NCBI GenBank assembly: GCA_030442035.1
Contig: JAUJEA010000015.1
Location: 117,764 to 181,763 of the forward strand
DNA length: 64,000 bases
Direction: 5' to 3'
From: Splendidivirga corallicola
GTDB lineage: Bacteria; Bacteroidota; Bacteroidia; Cytophagales; Cyclobacteriaceae
The notes below the pieces were generated by a model. The model saw nothing but the letters and a program-made list of their open reading frames with translations. It ran no database searches and was not told the origin of the DNA. Below are positions 54,856 through 63,922 of this stretch, piece after piece (position 1 is the stretch's first letter; each line of letters starts with the position of its first letter). A program made the translations under genes and the position numbers.

Positions 54856-55357
54856 ATTGAATACCTATACAACTTCCAATTCAAATAATAAGTTACGCAA
54901 AGTCTTTCAAATGTCAACCAGGGGACATCAGTTGTTTTGACCTGCAAAAAATCTAAAACTTGCAGACAAAAATATAGATGAATATGATGGTTATTTCCTA
55001 AGAATATTGATGAAATTTTGGCATTAAAAACAGTTGATCCAATAAAAATCTCAGAAAAAAAGCTCCACAAATAACTAAAACAGGTGTTTAAACATTAATT
55101 TTCTTACATCACTGTCTCTAGACTGACAATTTGAAATTTAATTCAAAACCTTATTCCGTCCTGCGGGTATAACCTCAATAGCATACCGCTAGCACATCAC
55201 ATTGAATTTATTGGAATTAAAAAATCTATGACGTGAAACAGGCCATACCTGAGATCCCAATTAATCAGAGTTGACACAAACTTGTCCAACAGGACCAGAA
55301 AGAAGGTGCTTATAGCTCAAGTGTCATGATCTCGGTTGACCTAAAAATTTTAAACTT
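54856..55357. other. Divergent intergenic region, no gene seen
   Basis: This 502-base spacer between the flavoprotein gene and the DUF547 gene is AT-rich. A 72-codon minus-strand frame at 54852-55070 looks non-coding (no family, overlaps the flavoprotein start). Promoters for both genes should lie here, but none matched well enough to list. Confidence 0.5.
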
Positions 55358-56080
55358 ATGAAAAGATATTTTTTGTTTATCCTAACTTTTGTTTTAGCGA
55401 TTCACTCAGGGTTTGCAAATGAAAAACTTACTAAATTCTTTGGTGATGTTGATAGTTTCTTGAAAAAATACACGCAGGAAGGAAGAGTGGACTATGAAGC
55501 CATCAAAAAGAATTTAACCAATGCCCAACAATTATATGAAGCCATAGGCACTATGGACCTTTCCGGAACCACAGAAGATGAAAGAAAAGCCTTCTATCTA
55601 AATGCCTATAACATGGTGGTTATTTATCAGGTAGCGAAATACTATCCATTGAAATCTGCTATGGATCAAAGCGGTTTCTTCGACAAGGTAAAACACAGAA
55701 TTGCCGGTGAGCAACTTACCTTAAATGCACTTGAGATCATAAAAATCATGAGGCAATTTGGAGATGCCAGAATTCATTTCGCCCTGGCTTGTGCAGCAAA
55801 TGGTTGTCCACCGCTGGCTGATTTTGCCTATGCTCCGAATCAAATAGATACCCAGTTACAACAACGTACCAGAGAATCGCTGAACAACGACAATTTTATC
55901 CAGGTACAATCTTCAAGTCGAAAGGTCAATGTATCAATGATATTTAAGTGGTATGCCAAGGATTTTATTAAAGAAAAACCGAACATTATCACTTATATCA
56001 ATCAATTCAGAGATAATAAGATTCCTGAAAACTTTGAATTAGGGTATTATGAATATGACTGGGGATTAAATATTCAGTAA
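55358..56080 (+). CDS. Secreted DUF547 protein
   Basis: This 240-residue exported protein has a signal peptide (FLFILTFVLAIHSGFA). DUF547 landmarks are VDYEAIKKN, ERKAFYLNAYNMVVIYQVA, LNALEIIKIM and the Cys-containing RIHFALACAANGCPPLADFAY, followed by VNVSMIFKWYAKDF. Most DUF547 proteins are annotated only as exported proteins, though the conserved Cys and His suggest a thiol-type active site. It is a single gene ended by a convergent terminator. Confidence 0.9.
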   Translation: MKRYFLFILTFVLAIHSGFANEKLTKFFGDVDSFLKKYTQEGRVDYEAIKKNLTNAQQLYEAIGTMDLSGTTEDERKAFYLNAYNMVVIYQVAKYYPLKSAMDQSGFFDKVKHRIAGEQLTLNALEIIKIMRQFGDARIHFALACAANGCPPLADFAYAPNQIDTQLQQRTRESLNNDNFIQVQSSSRKVNVSMIFKWYAKDFIKEKPNIITYINQFRDNKIPENFELGYYEYDWGLNIQ

Positions 56081-56115
56081 GATTTTATTTTAGTTCTTAC
56101 TTCGTTAAAAGAAAA

Positions 56116-56148
56116 TTAAAAGGGAGCCTTAACAGTGCTCCCTTTTAA
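56116..56148. terminator. Bidirectional terminator between convergent genes
   Basis: A 12-bp stem TTAAAAGGGAGC / GCTCCCTTTTAA with a 9-base loop lies between the DUF547 gene and the convergent barrel gene. Confidence 0.85.
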
Positions 56149-56159
56149 CTTATTACTAC

Positions 56160-57323
56160 CTAGGGTCGCTTTCCAAATCCTGTAACCAACTGAAATAAAA
56201 CACCCCAGTTATTATTGTCACTATTGTCTGTATAAGCATAATATTGATTTACTCTAAATCTTGTATGAGGACTAAAGGCATAGGTCAAGCTGTTTGTGAG
56301 AGCACTGCGGATTTGTTTTATACCCTCTGGGTCATTTGGATTTTGCATATTAAATGAATGCCCGGCACTGATGAAAAATTTGCCATTAAAGAAAAAATCT
56401 ATATTATTTTGAATAGCCAAATTCGTAAAATTACCCTGACTATCCGTATAGTTCTTTCCACCGGCAATCTGATGAACCATTTTAAACCGCTCCTTGTATT
56501 TGTATACCCAGTCAAACCCTAACCGGGCAATGTGCTGAAACTCGTTTTTATCAAATACGCTGGGAATATACCCGGTAGCCGCTAATACTCCCAATTCATT
56601 TTTCCTGAAAGATTGTTGCCCGATTCTTCCGCTAACCAGCCAGGTATTATTGTATTCGATTTTTTCCAATCTTACTTTACAGGTTTCTCCCATTACGATA
56701 TCATCCATGATGACATCCTCACAAATCGCTATTGGTTGATCAAAAGTTCCTCCTGTGGTCACGGCGAATTCAAGATCCAATCCGTTTGATACAGGCGTTT
56801 TCACAAAAACACCAATATCCTGGGCAAAACCTATGTCAGAACTAATCAGGTTATTCATAAAGCTTGAGACAGGATCCATTTTAGGGTTGTGTCCATATGG
56901 TAAAGTTTTTTTACCAATTGTTATAGTTGTCCTGTCCCATCTGGTTTTGAATTTTACCCAGGAATCCAATAGTCTGAGTTGAATATTCCCATGGTTAAAC
57001 CCATCCGACCTCATTTGATCCTGATATGCAAAAGAGAATCTTAATTTCCAGGAATCAAGTGAAATCAATTTTACAAAACCTTTCTGCAATAATTTTTGAT
57101 TTCTTGAAAATAGTTGAAATGCCAATTGATTTTTAGGCCCCCTCTCAGCTAAATCCCATTTTTCTGAGCCAGGTGCGTTCATATAACCGGCATGTAAGTT
57201 CAGTTGGGTATAGAAAAAAGTAGTTTGTTGCTTTTCAAGTTTAATCGCTTTTTGCCCAAATGCTCCATTGATCAAAAGACAAAATACGGCTAGGACACAA
57301 TAATTCTTTATTGATTTTTTCAT
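56160..57323 (-). CDS. Outer membrane beta-barrel (porin-like) protein
   Basis: This 387-residue protein has a signal peptide (LAVFCLLINGAFGQ) and a body of alternating amphipathic strands, such as TTFFYTQLNLHAGYMNAP, TTITIGKKTLPYGHNPKMDP, FDWVYKYKERFKMVHQIAGG and TNSLTYAFSPHTRFRVNQYY. Its overall look is that of a phosphate-selective or short-chain porin, but I recognise no named family and no specificity residues. It follows the lipoprotein gene at 57348-58850 by 24 bases, so the two are cotranscribed and may act together at the outer membrane. Confidence 0.75.
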   Translation of the reverse strand: MKKSIKNYCVLAVFCLLINGAFGQKAIKLEKQQTTFFYTQLNLHAGYMNAPGSEKWDLAERGPKNQLAFQLFSRNQKLLQKGFVKLISLDSWKLRFSFAYQDQMRSDGFNHGNIQLRLLDSWVKFKTRWDRTTITIGKKTLPYGHNPKMDPVSSFMNNLISSDIGFAQDIGVFVKTPVSNGLDLEFAVTTGGTFDQPIAICEDVIMDDIVMGETCKVRLEKIEYNNTWLVSGRIGQQSFRKNELGVLAATGYIPSVFDKNEFQHIARLGFDWVYKYKERFKMVHQIAGGKNYTDSQGNFTNLAIQNNIDFFFNGKFFISAGHSFNMQNPNDPEGIKQIRSALTNSLTYAFSPHTRFRVNQYYAYTDNSDNNNWGVLFQLVTGFGKRP

Positions 57324-57347
57324 TGCTGGATAGATAATCTAATAGGG

Positions 57348-58850
57348 TTAATAATTGTACAGGTTTCTTCTAACACGAACCAATTGCCTTAGTTTTTTTG
57401 GCAATTTTACTCTTCCCATCCAAACTGGTGTAATCCTTTCATAGGACAACACATAGACGTTTAAAACATCTCTTTCCAATGATTCGTATGTGAGGTAAAT
57501 TTTTTCGATGCCCTTGTATTGGTTGTTGATCCATTTTCCGCTTTTGTTATCTGTTAGCAATACGAAGGGCTTTATTTCATCCGGTAATAATTCCGCATCA
57601 TAAACAATGGTATTTTGTGAAGGATTGTATCTTCTTGATTTGGGATAAGCGTTAACGCCAAAGAGCAAGCCAAAAAGTTTTTGTTCATCGATCAAAGCCA
57701 GATCAACATTACCAATCGTTACCTTATAAGGTGACCATTGCCCATTCAATGTGAGTTGGACATAAGAATTTGAGCCTTCTATGTCAAGCACATCCACCTC
57801 AATATTATCCACATATTTCATCCAGTTAAAGTCACAAACCTTTGGGGTCGTCTCAAAGTAAAAGCCCCTGTCTCTGAATTGTGTTAATGAAATCGGTTCC
57901 TCCAGGATCGTTTTGTAGGTGTAACGCTTATTGTTGAGCAATAAGCCAAATTCTGCCTTGAAGTGTTCTTCTATGTCAAGGGGTTTCACGACACGATTAC
58001 TTTGATGCCCCACTTCAAGCATTGCTGTTTCAACCCGGTACCTCACAGGCTTTCTAAGCTTTTCGAAATCTACTACAGTATTTTCACCAATTACGGAAAG
58101 GCTGTCATAGTCAAGATCAAGAGCACCTGCTTTCAACTGTGGGTTTTTCATATGCATTAAAGCATTGTAGAGATCCCGGTCCAAATAAAACCAACTGTGT
58201 GCCAGCAAACGATTCTGATTGAGGTTATTGATACCTCGAATGCGGTCTTTGAAATCCGAATAATCCGTCGTGTTCAGTGCGAACTCCCATTTGGTTCCGG
58301 CGAGACAATTATTCACGATGGAACATCTGTAGGCATTTTCCTGCACCTCCGGGACTTCTGATGTAGCTAGTTGTACATTGAATTCTTCATGTTCTTTTCT
58401 GAAACTAACACCGAACCGGTTAAACTCTTCAAGTAGCAACTCTGCATAGATTAACTCATCCTGGCTATCCAGTTTAGGTGTTAGCCTGATCAGGTCTACT
58501 CCATTTACATTTACTTTATTCCCCTGATCATCAAGGAAAGTAAAATCCACTATGACCTGACCTGCAGGCATGGTTTCATGTAATCGAATCTCGACCTGCT
58601 TGAAGTGAAATTTCGTGCTGTCTTTACCGTAGTAAACATCTTTCTCGGCAACGTCATAGGCATAGTCATAGCCTGGCGTAGATGCCTTTAATTTCATAAT
58701 ACCATTAGGGTACTTTGCAAATGCCTCAAGGACACTTTCTGAAGCTCTTTCTGATTGCACATGTTTGTCTTGCTGATTCCATTGCAGTGAATGACACTGG
58801 ACAAAAAGCATGGCTAACCATCCAAATAACGCTAGTCTGGAAATTTTCAT
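57348..58850 (-). CDS. Large lipoprotein of unknown function
   Basis: This 500-residue lipoprotein has signal RLALFGWLAMLFVQC with a lipobox-like LFVQC. No family is recognised. Several stretches look like beta-sandwich strands (VEIRLHETMPAGQVIVDFTF, SYVQLTLNGQWSPYKVTIG). Cys pair ENAYRCSIVNNC may be disulfide-bonded in the periplasm. Its basic end VKLPKKLRQLVRVRRNLYNY is unusual. It is the first gene of an operon with a porin-like barrel, suggesting a joint envelope role. Confidence 0.75.
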   Translation of the reverse strand: MKISRLALFGWLAMLFVQCHSLQWNQQDKHVQSERASESVLEAFAKYPNGIMKLKASTPGYDYAYDVAEKDVYYGKDSTKFHFKQVEIRLHETMPAGQVIVDFTFLDDQGNKVNVNGVDLIRLTPKLDSQDELIYAELLLEEFNRFGVSFRKEHEEFNVQLATSEVPEVQENAYRCSIVNNCLAGTKWEFALNTTDYSDFKDRIRGINNLNQNRLLAHSWFYLDRDLYNALMHMKNPQLKAGALDLDYDSLSVIGENTVVDFEKLRKPVRYRVETAMLEVGHQSNRVVKPLDIEEHFKAEFGLLLNNKRYTYKTILEEPISLTQFRDRGFYFETTPKVCDFNWMKYVDNIEVDVLDIEGSNSYVQLTLNGQWSPYKVTIGNVDLALIDEQKLFGLLFGVNAYPKSRRYNPSQNTIVYDAELLPDEIKPFVLLTDNKSGKWINNQYKGIEKIYLTYESLERDVLNVYVLSYERITPVWMGRVKLPKKLRQLVRVRRNLYNY

Positions 58851-59073
58851 TGAATGTACTTATTGGGGTAAAAAATTGTGTTTTAAAAATATTCAAATTT
58901 ATAAAAGACAAATAAAAATTAAAATAATTATATGAATTAATTTCGAAAATTTATTTCGAGTAACCAGTTAAGCATAGCTAAAGGAAAATTCAACGAAAAA
59001 TATAGCTAGCTGAAAATCAAATTGATAAGCTAATCAAGAAAACATTGACAATGTGTATCTGCCTTCATAAGGA

Positions 59074-60036
59074 CTACCCTCGATCCACTAAGTAGTATAT
59101 ATAGGCGAAATAAAAGATGAGAAAGAATATCGCTTCCGGACGACTGATAACCGGCCTTTTGCCAATAACCACGGCCATGATCAGCATGCTGCTTGAAGCA
59201 ATGATCATAAGAATATCGGTATTGCTAATGACATCAAATGGAAGGGGCTTGATCACGGCGCTTGCTCCTAAAATCCAAAGCATATTAAAAATATTGGAGC
59301 CTACTACATTTCCAACGGCAATGTCAGTATTCTTTTTAAAAGCGGCAACTGCCGAAGTAACCAGTTCAGGTAGTGAAGTGCCCAGTGCTACAACCGTGAG
59401 ACCGATGAAAGATTCACTTACATCAAAGTATCCTGCAAAATAAAGGGCTCCATCGACAATCCAATCGCCTCCAAAGTAAAGGCCCAAAATACCAAGAGTC
59501 GTTAAACCAATCGATTTGAACAATGATTCTTCTTTGTAGGTAGTTTTAAAAGCAGCTTCCTTCTTTTCTTTAGTGGTCATAAAGATATACCCGAGGAACA
59601 AAAAGAAGAAAAATAATAAAACAACGCCGTCGAATCTGCTGATATATAAATCCGTAACGTGGTAGAAAAGCGAGGCATTCGCCAAAAAACCTACTAATAA
59701 CGTTGCGGTAAGTGAAAATGGTATTTCAATAAAATAGGTATTGCGTGTTATTGGCAAAGGGCAAACCAAAGCTGAAACACCCAGAATCAATAGAATATTA
59801 GCAATATTACTTCCCAATACATTTCCAATGGCCAACTCCGAACTTCCCTGAAGACTTGATATTACATTCACCAATAACTCCGGCATTGAAGTGCCAAATG
59901 AAACGATCGTGAGGCCAATGACAAGATCAGACATTCCAAAACGTTTGCCTAATGAAGATCCGCCTTTAACCAAAAAATCCGCACCCTTAATTAGCACCAC
60001 AAAGCCAACTATAAAAGTTGCTGCCTCTAATAACAT
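59074..60036 (-). CDS. Calcium/sodium antiporter (CaCA family, YrbG-like)
   Basis: This 320-residue inner-membrane exchanger has two inverted halves, each with the alpha-repeat signature: VSFGTSMPELLVNVISSLQG and then AIGNVLGSNIANILLILG in the first, ALGTSLPELVTSAVAAFKKN and then AVGNVVGSNIFNMLWILG in the second. About ten transmembrane helices are separated by a short lysine-rich cytosolic loop (TTKEKKEAAFKTTYKEE). It exchanges Na+ or H+ for Ca2+. It is a single gene. Confidence 0.94.
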   Translation of the reverse strand: MLLEAATFIVGFVVLIKGADFLVKGGSSLGKRFGMSDLVIGLTIVSFGTSMPELLVNVISSLQGSSELAIGNVLGSNIANILLILGVSALVCPLPITRNTYFIEIPFSLTATLLVGFLANASLFYHVTDLYISRFDGVVLLFFFFLFLGYIFMTTKEKKEAAFKTTYKEESLFKSIGLTTLGILGLYFGGDWIVDGALYFAGYFDVSESFIGLTVVALGTSLPELVTSAVAAFKKNTDIAVGNVVGSNIFNMLWILGASAVIKPLPFDVISNTDILMIIASSSMLIMAVVIGKRPVISRPEAIFFLIFYFAYIYYLVDRG

Positions 60037-60429
60037 GCTGAAACTTAAATGAAAAAATAAAATCCCAAGCCGTAAATATATCTGATTTCAAATTCAATCC
60101 TACTAAAAAAATTGATTTCTTCCCGCGGACTGAAAAGACCGATTAGGAGTGATTCAAAAAGATTTGATGAGATTAAAGACCGTTGTGGAAATGCCGGAGT
60201 ATTAAAGTGTTGAAGTTTTAAATCAGTTCGAGGGTTACCAGCCCATCAAACATGAATACAAAAGCTGGTAGGCTTAAGGAATGAAATTTTCTAATATTTG
60301 TATCAATTAAATTATTCTCAAGCCGGTGAAGCGATGAAAAAAGTAAGTCGAATTTTAATGAAAATTCTTGATCAATCAATTCGTAAACCTGTGGTCAAAA
60401 TAAAAACGTTTGGAAAACCAGACGTTCTT
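60037..60429. other. Intergenic region with one repeat copy
   Basis: No gene is credible here. An AGTATTAAAGTGTTGAAGTT tract at about 60199-60220 is a degenerate copy of the AAAGTGTT repeat family. A 63-codon plus-strand frame at 60298 overlaps the YodC-like gene in antisense and is not credible. Confidence 0.5.
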
Positions 60430-60627
60430 TTATTTACTTTTGACAACTGTAAGTCTCTTTTTTTCACTGGTGGGTTTAGAGAATTCTAAGAACTGGCTAC
60501 AAATTACTGATTCTCTGTTTTTACTGAGCCAAACGCATCTTACCAAATCACCCGTTACTTTATTTACAATCATCGTAGGTCCTCCCGATTTAAGTCTGAC
60601 TGCGTCTCCTACCTTGAAATAATGCAT
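60430..60627 (-). CDS. YodC-family (DUF2158) small protein
   Basis: This 65-residue cytosolic protein begins MHYFKVGDAVRLKSGGPTM, the signature of DUF2158, followed by VNKVTGDLVRCVWL, an SH3-like small beta fold. Its role is unknown. ATG 60627 is preferred over 60660, because the additional 11 residues have no family counterpart. Basic C-terminus (KKRLTVVKSK) could contact nucleic acid, which is a guess. Confidence 0.85.
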   Translation of the reverse strand: MHYFKVGDAVRLKSGGPTMIVNKVTGDLVRCVWLSKNRESVICSQFLEFSKPTSEKKRLTVVKSK

Positions 60628-60660
60628 AATTATCCGATTTTTCTGAGTTTCAAAGTGCAA

Positions 60661-61039
60661 ATTTTAAACTATGGTAGAACATAGCGAACATCTAAATTGC
60701 GCATTATCTTTCACATTGCCAGACTAAAAAGAAAAGATACCATTCCCAAGTAACATTTTCCCTATTTTAAAACATAATTTGGATTATTCCTAGAAATTTA
60801 ATCGGTAATAAAATTGAAATTTTGGAGTACTGAGTCTTTTTGTATTTATGTCAGTTCATGTATTAATTTTCTTTGGATTACCCAGTCAAATAATCAAGTT
60901 TATAATTTCAAATTAAGGTTATTAATACCTAATGTTGATCGACTTTTACAGATACCGATTTAATTAAGTACCAGAGTATTGATAAAATATAAATTTAATC
61001 TCAAATTTATGGCAATCTTCAGATACACATAATATTTGT
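60661..61039. other. Intergenic region, no gene seen
   Basis: This AT-rich divergent spacer lies upstream of both the YodC-like and YCF48-like genes. I see no repeat or promoter match that I can support. Confidence 0.5.
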
Positions 61040-62128
61040 ATGAATCAAAACTACAGCATTTACTTTTTTGTCATCATTCTGTTTATGTCAGGTTGTGGCA
61101 CATCCAAGAATGAGGATAGTGCAGAGGCCATTAATGATAATCAGGTCACCGAATCGACTGTTCCCAGATGGATAAAGCTGGAAACCGGTACCAGCGCCAG
61201 CTTAAGGGGTTTGCACACAGTTAATGATCAAATTGCCTGGGCCAGTGGGAGCTCAGGATCTGTTTTAAGGACCATCAATGGAGGAAAAACCTGGAAGTTA
61301 TTTACTGTGAAAGGTGCAGAAGAACTAGACTTTAGAGATATCCAGGGTTTTGATGAAAATACAGCAATAATTATTAGCGCCGGATTACCTGCCAAAATTT
61401 ATAAAACAGTCAATGGAGGAGAAACCTGGCAGCAAAAGTATCTCAACAACAGAGAGGGTATTTTCTTTGACGCCATGGATTTCTGGGATGATGATAATGG
61501 CATTGCTTTTAGTGATCCTATTGAAGGTCGATTGTTTGTAATTATCACAGAAGATGGAGGGGATACCTGGAAAGAAATTTCCAAAGAAAACTTTCCGCAA
61601 ACTATGGAGAGTGAGGCTGGTTTTGCTGCTAGTGGCACTTGTTTGAGAGTTCAAGGAAACTCACATGCCTGGATAGGATTGGGAGGTCCGGCAGCCCGTG
61701 TATTTTACACGACCGATAAGGGGAAAAGCTGGCAAGTATCTGAAACACCGATCATGCATGATGCTCCAACCAAAGGTATTTTTTCTTTGGCATTCAACGG
61801 AACTTCAATGGGATTAGCGGTTGGTGGAGATTATGCCAATGATACACTCAGGAATGGGAATGCCGCTCTCACCAATGACGGAGGCAAAAGCTGGAAGGTT
61901 ATCAATGAAAACAATCCGGGAGGTTTCAGATCCTGTGTTGAATATCTGGATAGCAAAGGTAAAAATGTCATTGCCGTCGGGACATCTGGTTGTGATTTTT
62001 CTGAGGATGGAGGTATTAACTGGATTCCAATGGATACAATTGGTTATCATGCCGTAAGTTTTGCTCCGGATGGGGAAACCGGTTTTGCATCTGGTTCTAA
62101 TGGACGGATTGCCAAGTTCAGTTATTAA
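61040..62128 (+). CDS. YCF48/BNR-type beta-propeller lipoprotein
   Basis: This 362-residue lipoprotein has signal YFFVIILFMSGC with a lipobox, then a seven-blade-like series of YCF48/sialidase motifs: GSVLRTINGGKTWKLF, AKIYKTVNGGETWQQKY, FVIITEDGGDTWKEIS, RVFYTTDKGKSWQVSE, ALTNDGGKSWKVINE and FSEDGGINWIPM. Asp-box-like SxDGGxTW units are clear. Plant and cyanobacterial YCF48 assists photosystem assembly. In Bacteroidetes the role is unknown. It sits 64 bases before the EEP-fold gene on the same strand. Confidence 0.88.
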   Translation: MNQNYSIYFFVIILFMSGCGTSKNEDSAEAINDNQVTESTVPRWIKLETGTSASLRGLHTVNDQIAWASGSSGSVLRTINGGKTWKLFTVKGAEELDFRDIQGFDENTAIIISAGLPAKIYKTVNGGETWQQKYLNNREGIFFDAMDFWDDDNGIAFSDPIEGRLFVIITEDGGDTWKEISKENFPQTMESEAGFAASGTCLRVQGNSHAWIGLGGPAARVFYTTDKGKSWQVSETPIMHDAPTKGIFSLAFNGTSMGLAVGGDYANDTLRNGNAALTNDGGKSWKVINENNPGGFRSCVEYLDSKGKNVIAVGTSGCDFSEDGGINWIPMDTIGYHAVSFAPDGETGFASGSNGRIAKFSY

Positions 62129-62192
62129 GTGTGGCACTTGAAATCAAGTACAAAGCTTTCTTGGATTTCTTAAATATTCCTGATCTCTGTCT

Positions 62193-63203
62193 ATGTGGCG
62201 AATCATAAAATTTGGAAGCCTGCTTATCATCATTGCATTTGTTTCGTTCTTTTTTTGGGCGAGTTCTTCCAATTTACACAAGGATGATTATACAAACATA
62301 ATCCCACTTAAGAATGACTCCAGTCACTCTTTGGGTAAAGATACTCTGTCTGCTATGACTTACAATATCGGATTCCTATCTGGTATGAATAACAATAAAC
62401 CTCTTGTATTGGAAGAAGGCTTGCTGGCCAAAAATTTAATCAGCGCACAAAATTTATTAAAGAAATGGCAACCCGATGTGGTTGGTTTTCAAGAAATCGA
62501 TTTTAATTCTTCGAGATCCCATAACATTGATCAGATGTACGCAATTGCCAAGGGTGCGGATTATACCTACACAGCGAGAGCGATCAACTGGGATAAAAAA
62601 TATATTCCTTTCCCCTACTGGCCTCCATCCGTTCAATATGGTAGTATACTCTCAGGCCAGGGCATTATCAGTATCTTTAATATTGTTGAAAACCAAAGGA
62701 TCGTATTTCCAAAGCCTGAAGAAAATCCTTTTTATTACAATGCTTTTTACATTGATCGTGTGGCCCAAATTGGTGAGGTTGAGGTTCAAAACCAAATATT
62801 AATTGTGATCAATGTTCATTTGGAAGCCTATCACTACAAAACCAGAGTTAAGCAGGCAAAAAGGCTTTTGGATATTTACAGAAAATATGCCAGGGAGTAC
62901 CCGGTCCTATTGCTTGGCGATTTTAACAGTGCACCCCCATTTGCCAAAAACAAACGAAAAGAAGATCAGGCAGCTAAACTCTTTTTTGAAGAACCAGGGC
63001 TTAGGTCAGCCATCACACCAAGTGTTTATGAGGAGGCTGAAGATCTTTATCTGACATTCGACAGCAGAGATCCTTATGTAAAACTTGACTATATTTTTTA
63101 CAATAGCAGTCACATTCACCCTATTGAAGCAAGGGTATTGAAAGAGGCAGGAGAGATTTCAGACCACCTACCTGTGTATTTCAGTTTTACTTTAAAACGA
63201 TAA
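62193..63203 (+). CDS. Endonuclease/exonuclease/phosphatase-family protein with N-terminal membrane anchor
   Basis: This 336-residue EEP-fold hydrolase is anchored by IIKFGSLLIIIAFVSFFFWA near the N-terminus, so the catalytic domain is probably periplasmic. Catalytic blocks are intact: MTYNIGFLSG, VVGFQEIDFN (metal-binding Glu), VINVHLEAY, LLLGDFNSAP (Asp, Asn) and SDHLPVYFSF (Asp-His). Substrate could be a phospholipid head group, nucleic acid or nucleotide. It ends 5 bases from the convergent Lrp-type gene. Confidence 0.88.
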   Translation: MWRIIKFGSLLIIIAFVSFFFWASSSNLHKDDYTNIIPLKNDSSHSLGKDTLSAMTYNIGFLSGMNNNKPLVLEEGLLAKNLISAQNLLKKWQPDVVGFQEIDFNSSRSHNIDQMYAIAKGADYTYTARAINWDKKYIPFPYWPPSVQYGSILSGQGIISIFNIVENQRIVFPKPEENPFYYNAFYIDRVAQIGEVEVQNQILIVINVHLEAYHYKTRVKQAKRLLDIYRKYAREYPVLLLGDFNSAPPFAKNKRKEDQAAKLFFEEPGLRSAITPSVYEEAEDLYLTFDSRDPYVKLDYIFYNSSHIHPIEARVLKEAGEISDHLPVYFSFTLKR

Positions 63204-63208
63204 GAACG

Positions 63209-63685
63209 CTACTCAGGAACAGGCAGCACTTTACGATCTTTGAAGGTAGACAGGATTACCATGGACTGCATGCTATCCACAACAGGGATATCACTGACCT
63301 TTTCAAGCATTAATTGTTGATATTTGGAAATATCCTCTGTAATGATTTTTAATATAAAATCACCTGTGCCGGTGATATGGTGACATTCAACGACCTCATT
63401 GATTGTGTGGATAGCCTCCACAAACTTCTCTATATTATCTTTATTATGTCCTTTGAGAGACACCAGTACAAATGTGCTAACACCCAGGCCGATTTTGTCC
63501 GTATCTAATGTAGCATGATAACTTTTTATGATCCCGGAATTCTCAAGCTTCTTGACCCGTTCCAAGGTTGGGGCAGGAGATAATCCTATTTCCTTTGAAA
63601 GTTGCGCATTGGTTATTTTGGCATTGGACTGCAAAATCTCCAAAATCTTTCGGTCTATTCTGTCCAATTTAGAATTTACACTCAT
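63209..63685 (-). CDS. Lrp/AsnC-family transcriptional regulator
   Basis: This is a 158-residue DNA-binding protein. The winged helix-turn-helix is at residues 6-60 (LDRIDRKILEILQSNAKITN and LSKEIGLSPAPTLERVKKLE). The RAM ligand-binding domain follows, including VVECHHITGTGDFILKII. Such proteins sense amino acids as octamers. Its own promoter region, upstream of 63685, abuts the tandem repeat array at 63770-63873. Confidence 0.94.
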   Translation of the reverse strand: MSVNSKLDRIDRKILEILQSNAKITNAQLSKEIGLSPAPTLERVKKLENSGIIKSYHATLDTDKIGLGVSTFVLVSLKGHNKDNIEKFVEAIHTINEVVECHHITGTGDFILKIITEDISKYQQLMLEKVSDIPVVDSMQSMVILSTFKDRKVLPVPE

Positions 63686-63769
63686 TTTTTTCCTTATTTC
63701 AAAATAATATTTGGCTCAAAGATAATAATATTTGCAAAAATTTTATTGGTGCTAAGAAATCTTTTAAGG

Positions 63770-63873
63770 AAAGTGTTAAAGTGTTAAAGTGTTAAAGTGT
63801 TAAAGTGTTAAAGTGTTAAAGTGTTAAAGTGTTAAAGTGTTAAAGTGTTAAAGTGTTAAAGTGTTAAAGTGTT
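63770..63873. repeat. Tandem array: 13 copies of 8-bp AAAGTGTT
   Basis: Thirteen perfect units fill exactly 104 bases, starting 85 bases before the Lrp-type gene start on one side and ending 49 bases before a likely transposase gene on the other. Units have no change. The 8-bp period is not a multiple of 3 and no frame uses it. Degenerate copies occur at 25550-25578, 47576-47605 and 60199-60220. Confidence 0.95.
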
Positions 63874-63922
63874 TAGAGTTATTACTTTAGATATAACCTA
63901 TATTTGATAAAATTTTCAAAGA

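Noticed and set aside
54852..55070. 72-codon minus-strand frame
   Set aside because: Overlaps the start of the flavoprotein gene by 4 bases, has no recognisable family, and lies in what should be that gene's promoter.
63770..63873. CRISPR array
   Set aside because: The unit is 8 bases with no spacers between copies, so it is a simple tandem repeat.
63874..63922. Left inverted repeat of the IS matching the MITE ends
   Set aside because: The GGGTGTACGACAAAATGCAT end is not present upstream of the transposase start, so the two elements cannot be linked from this window.
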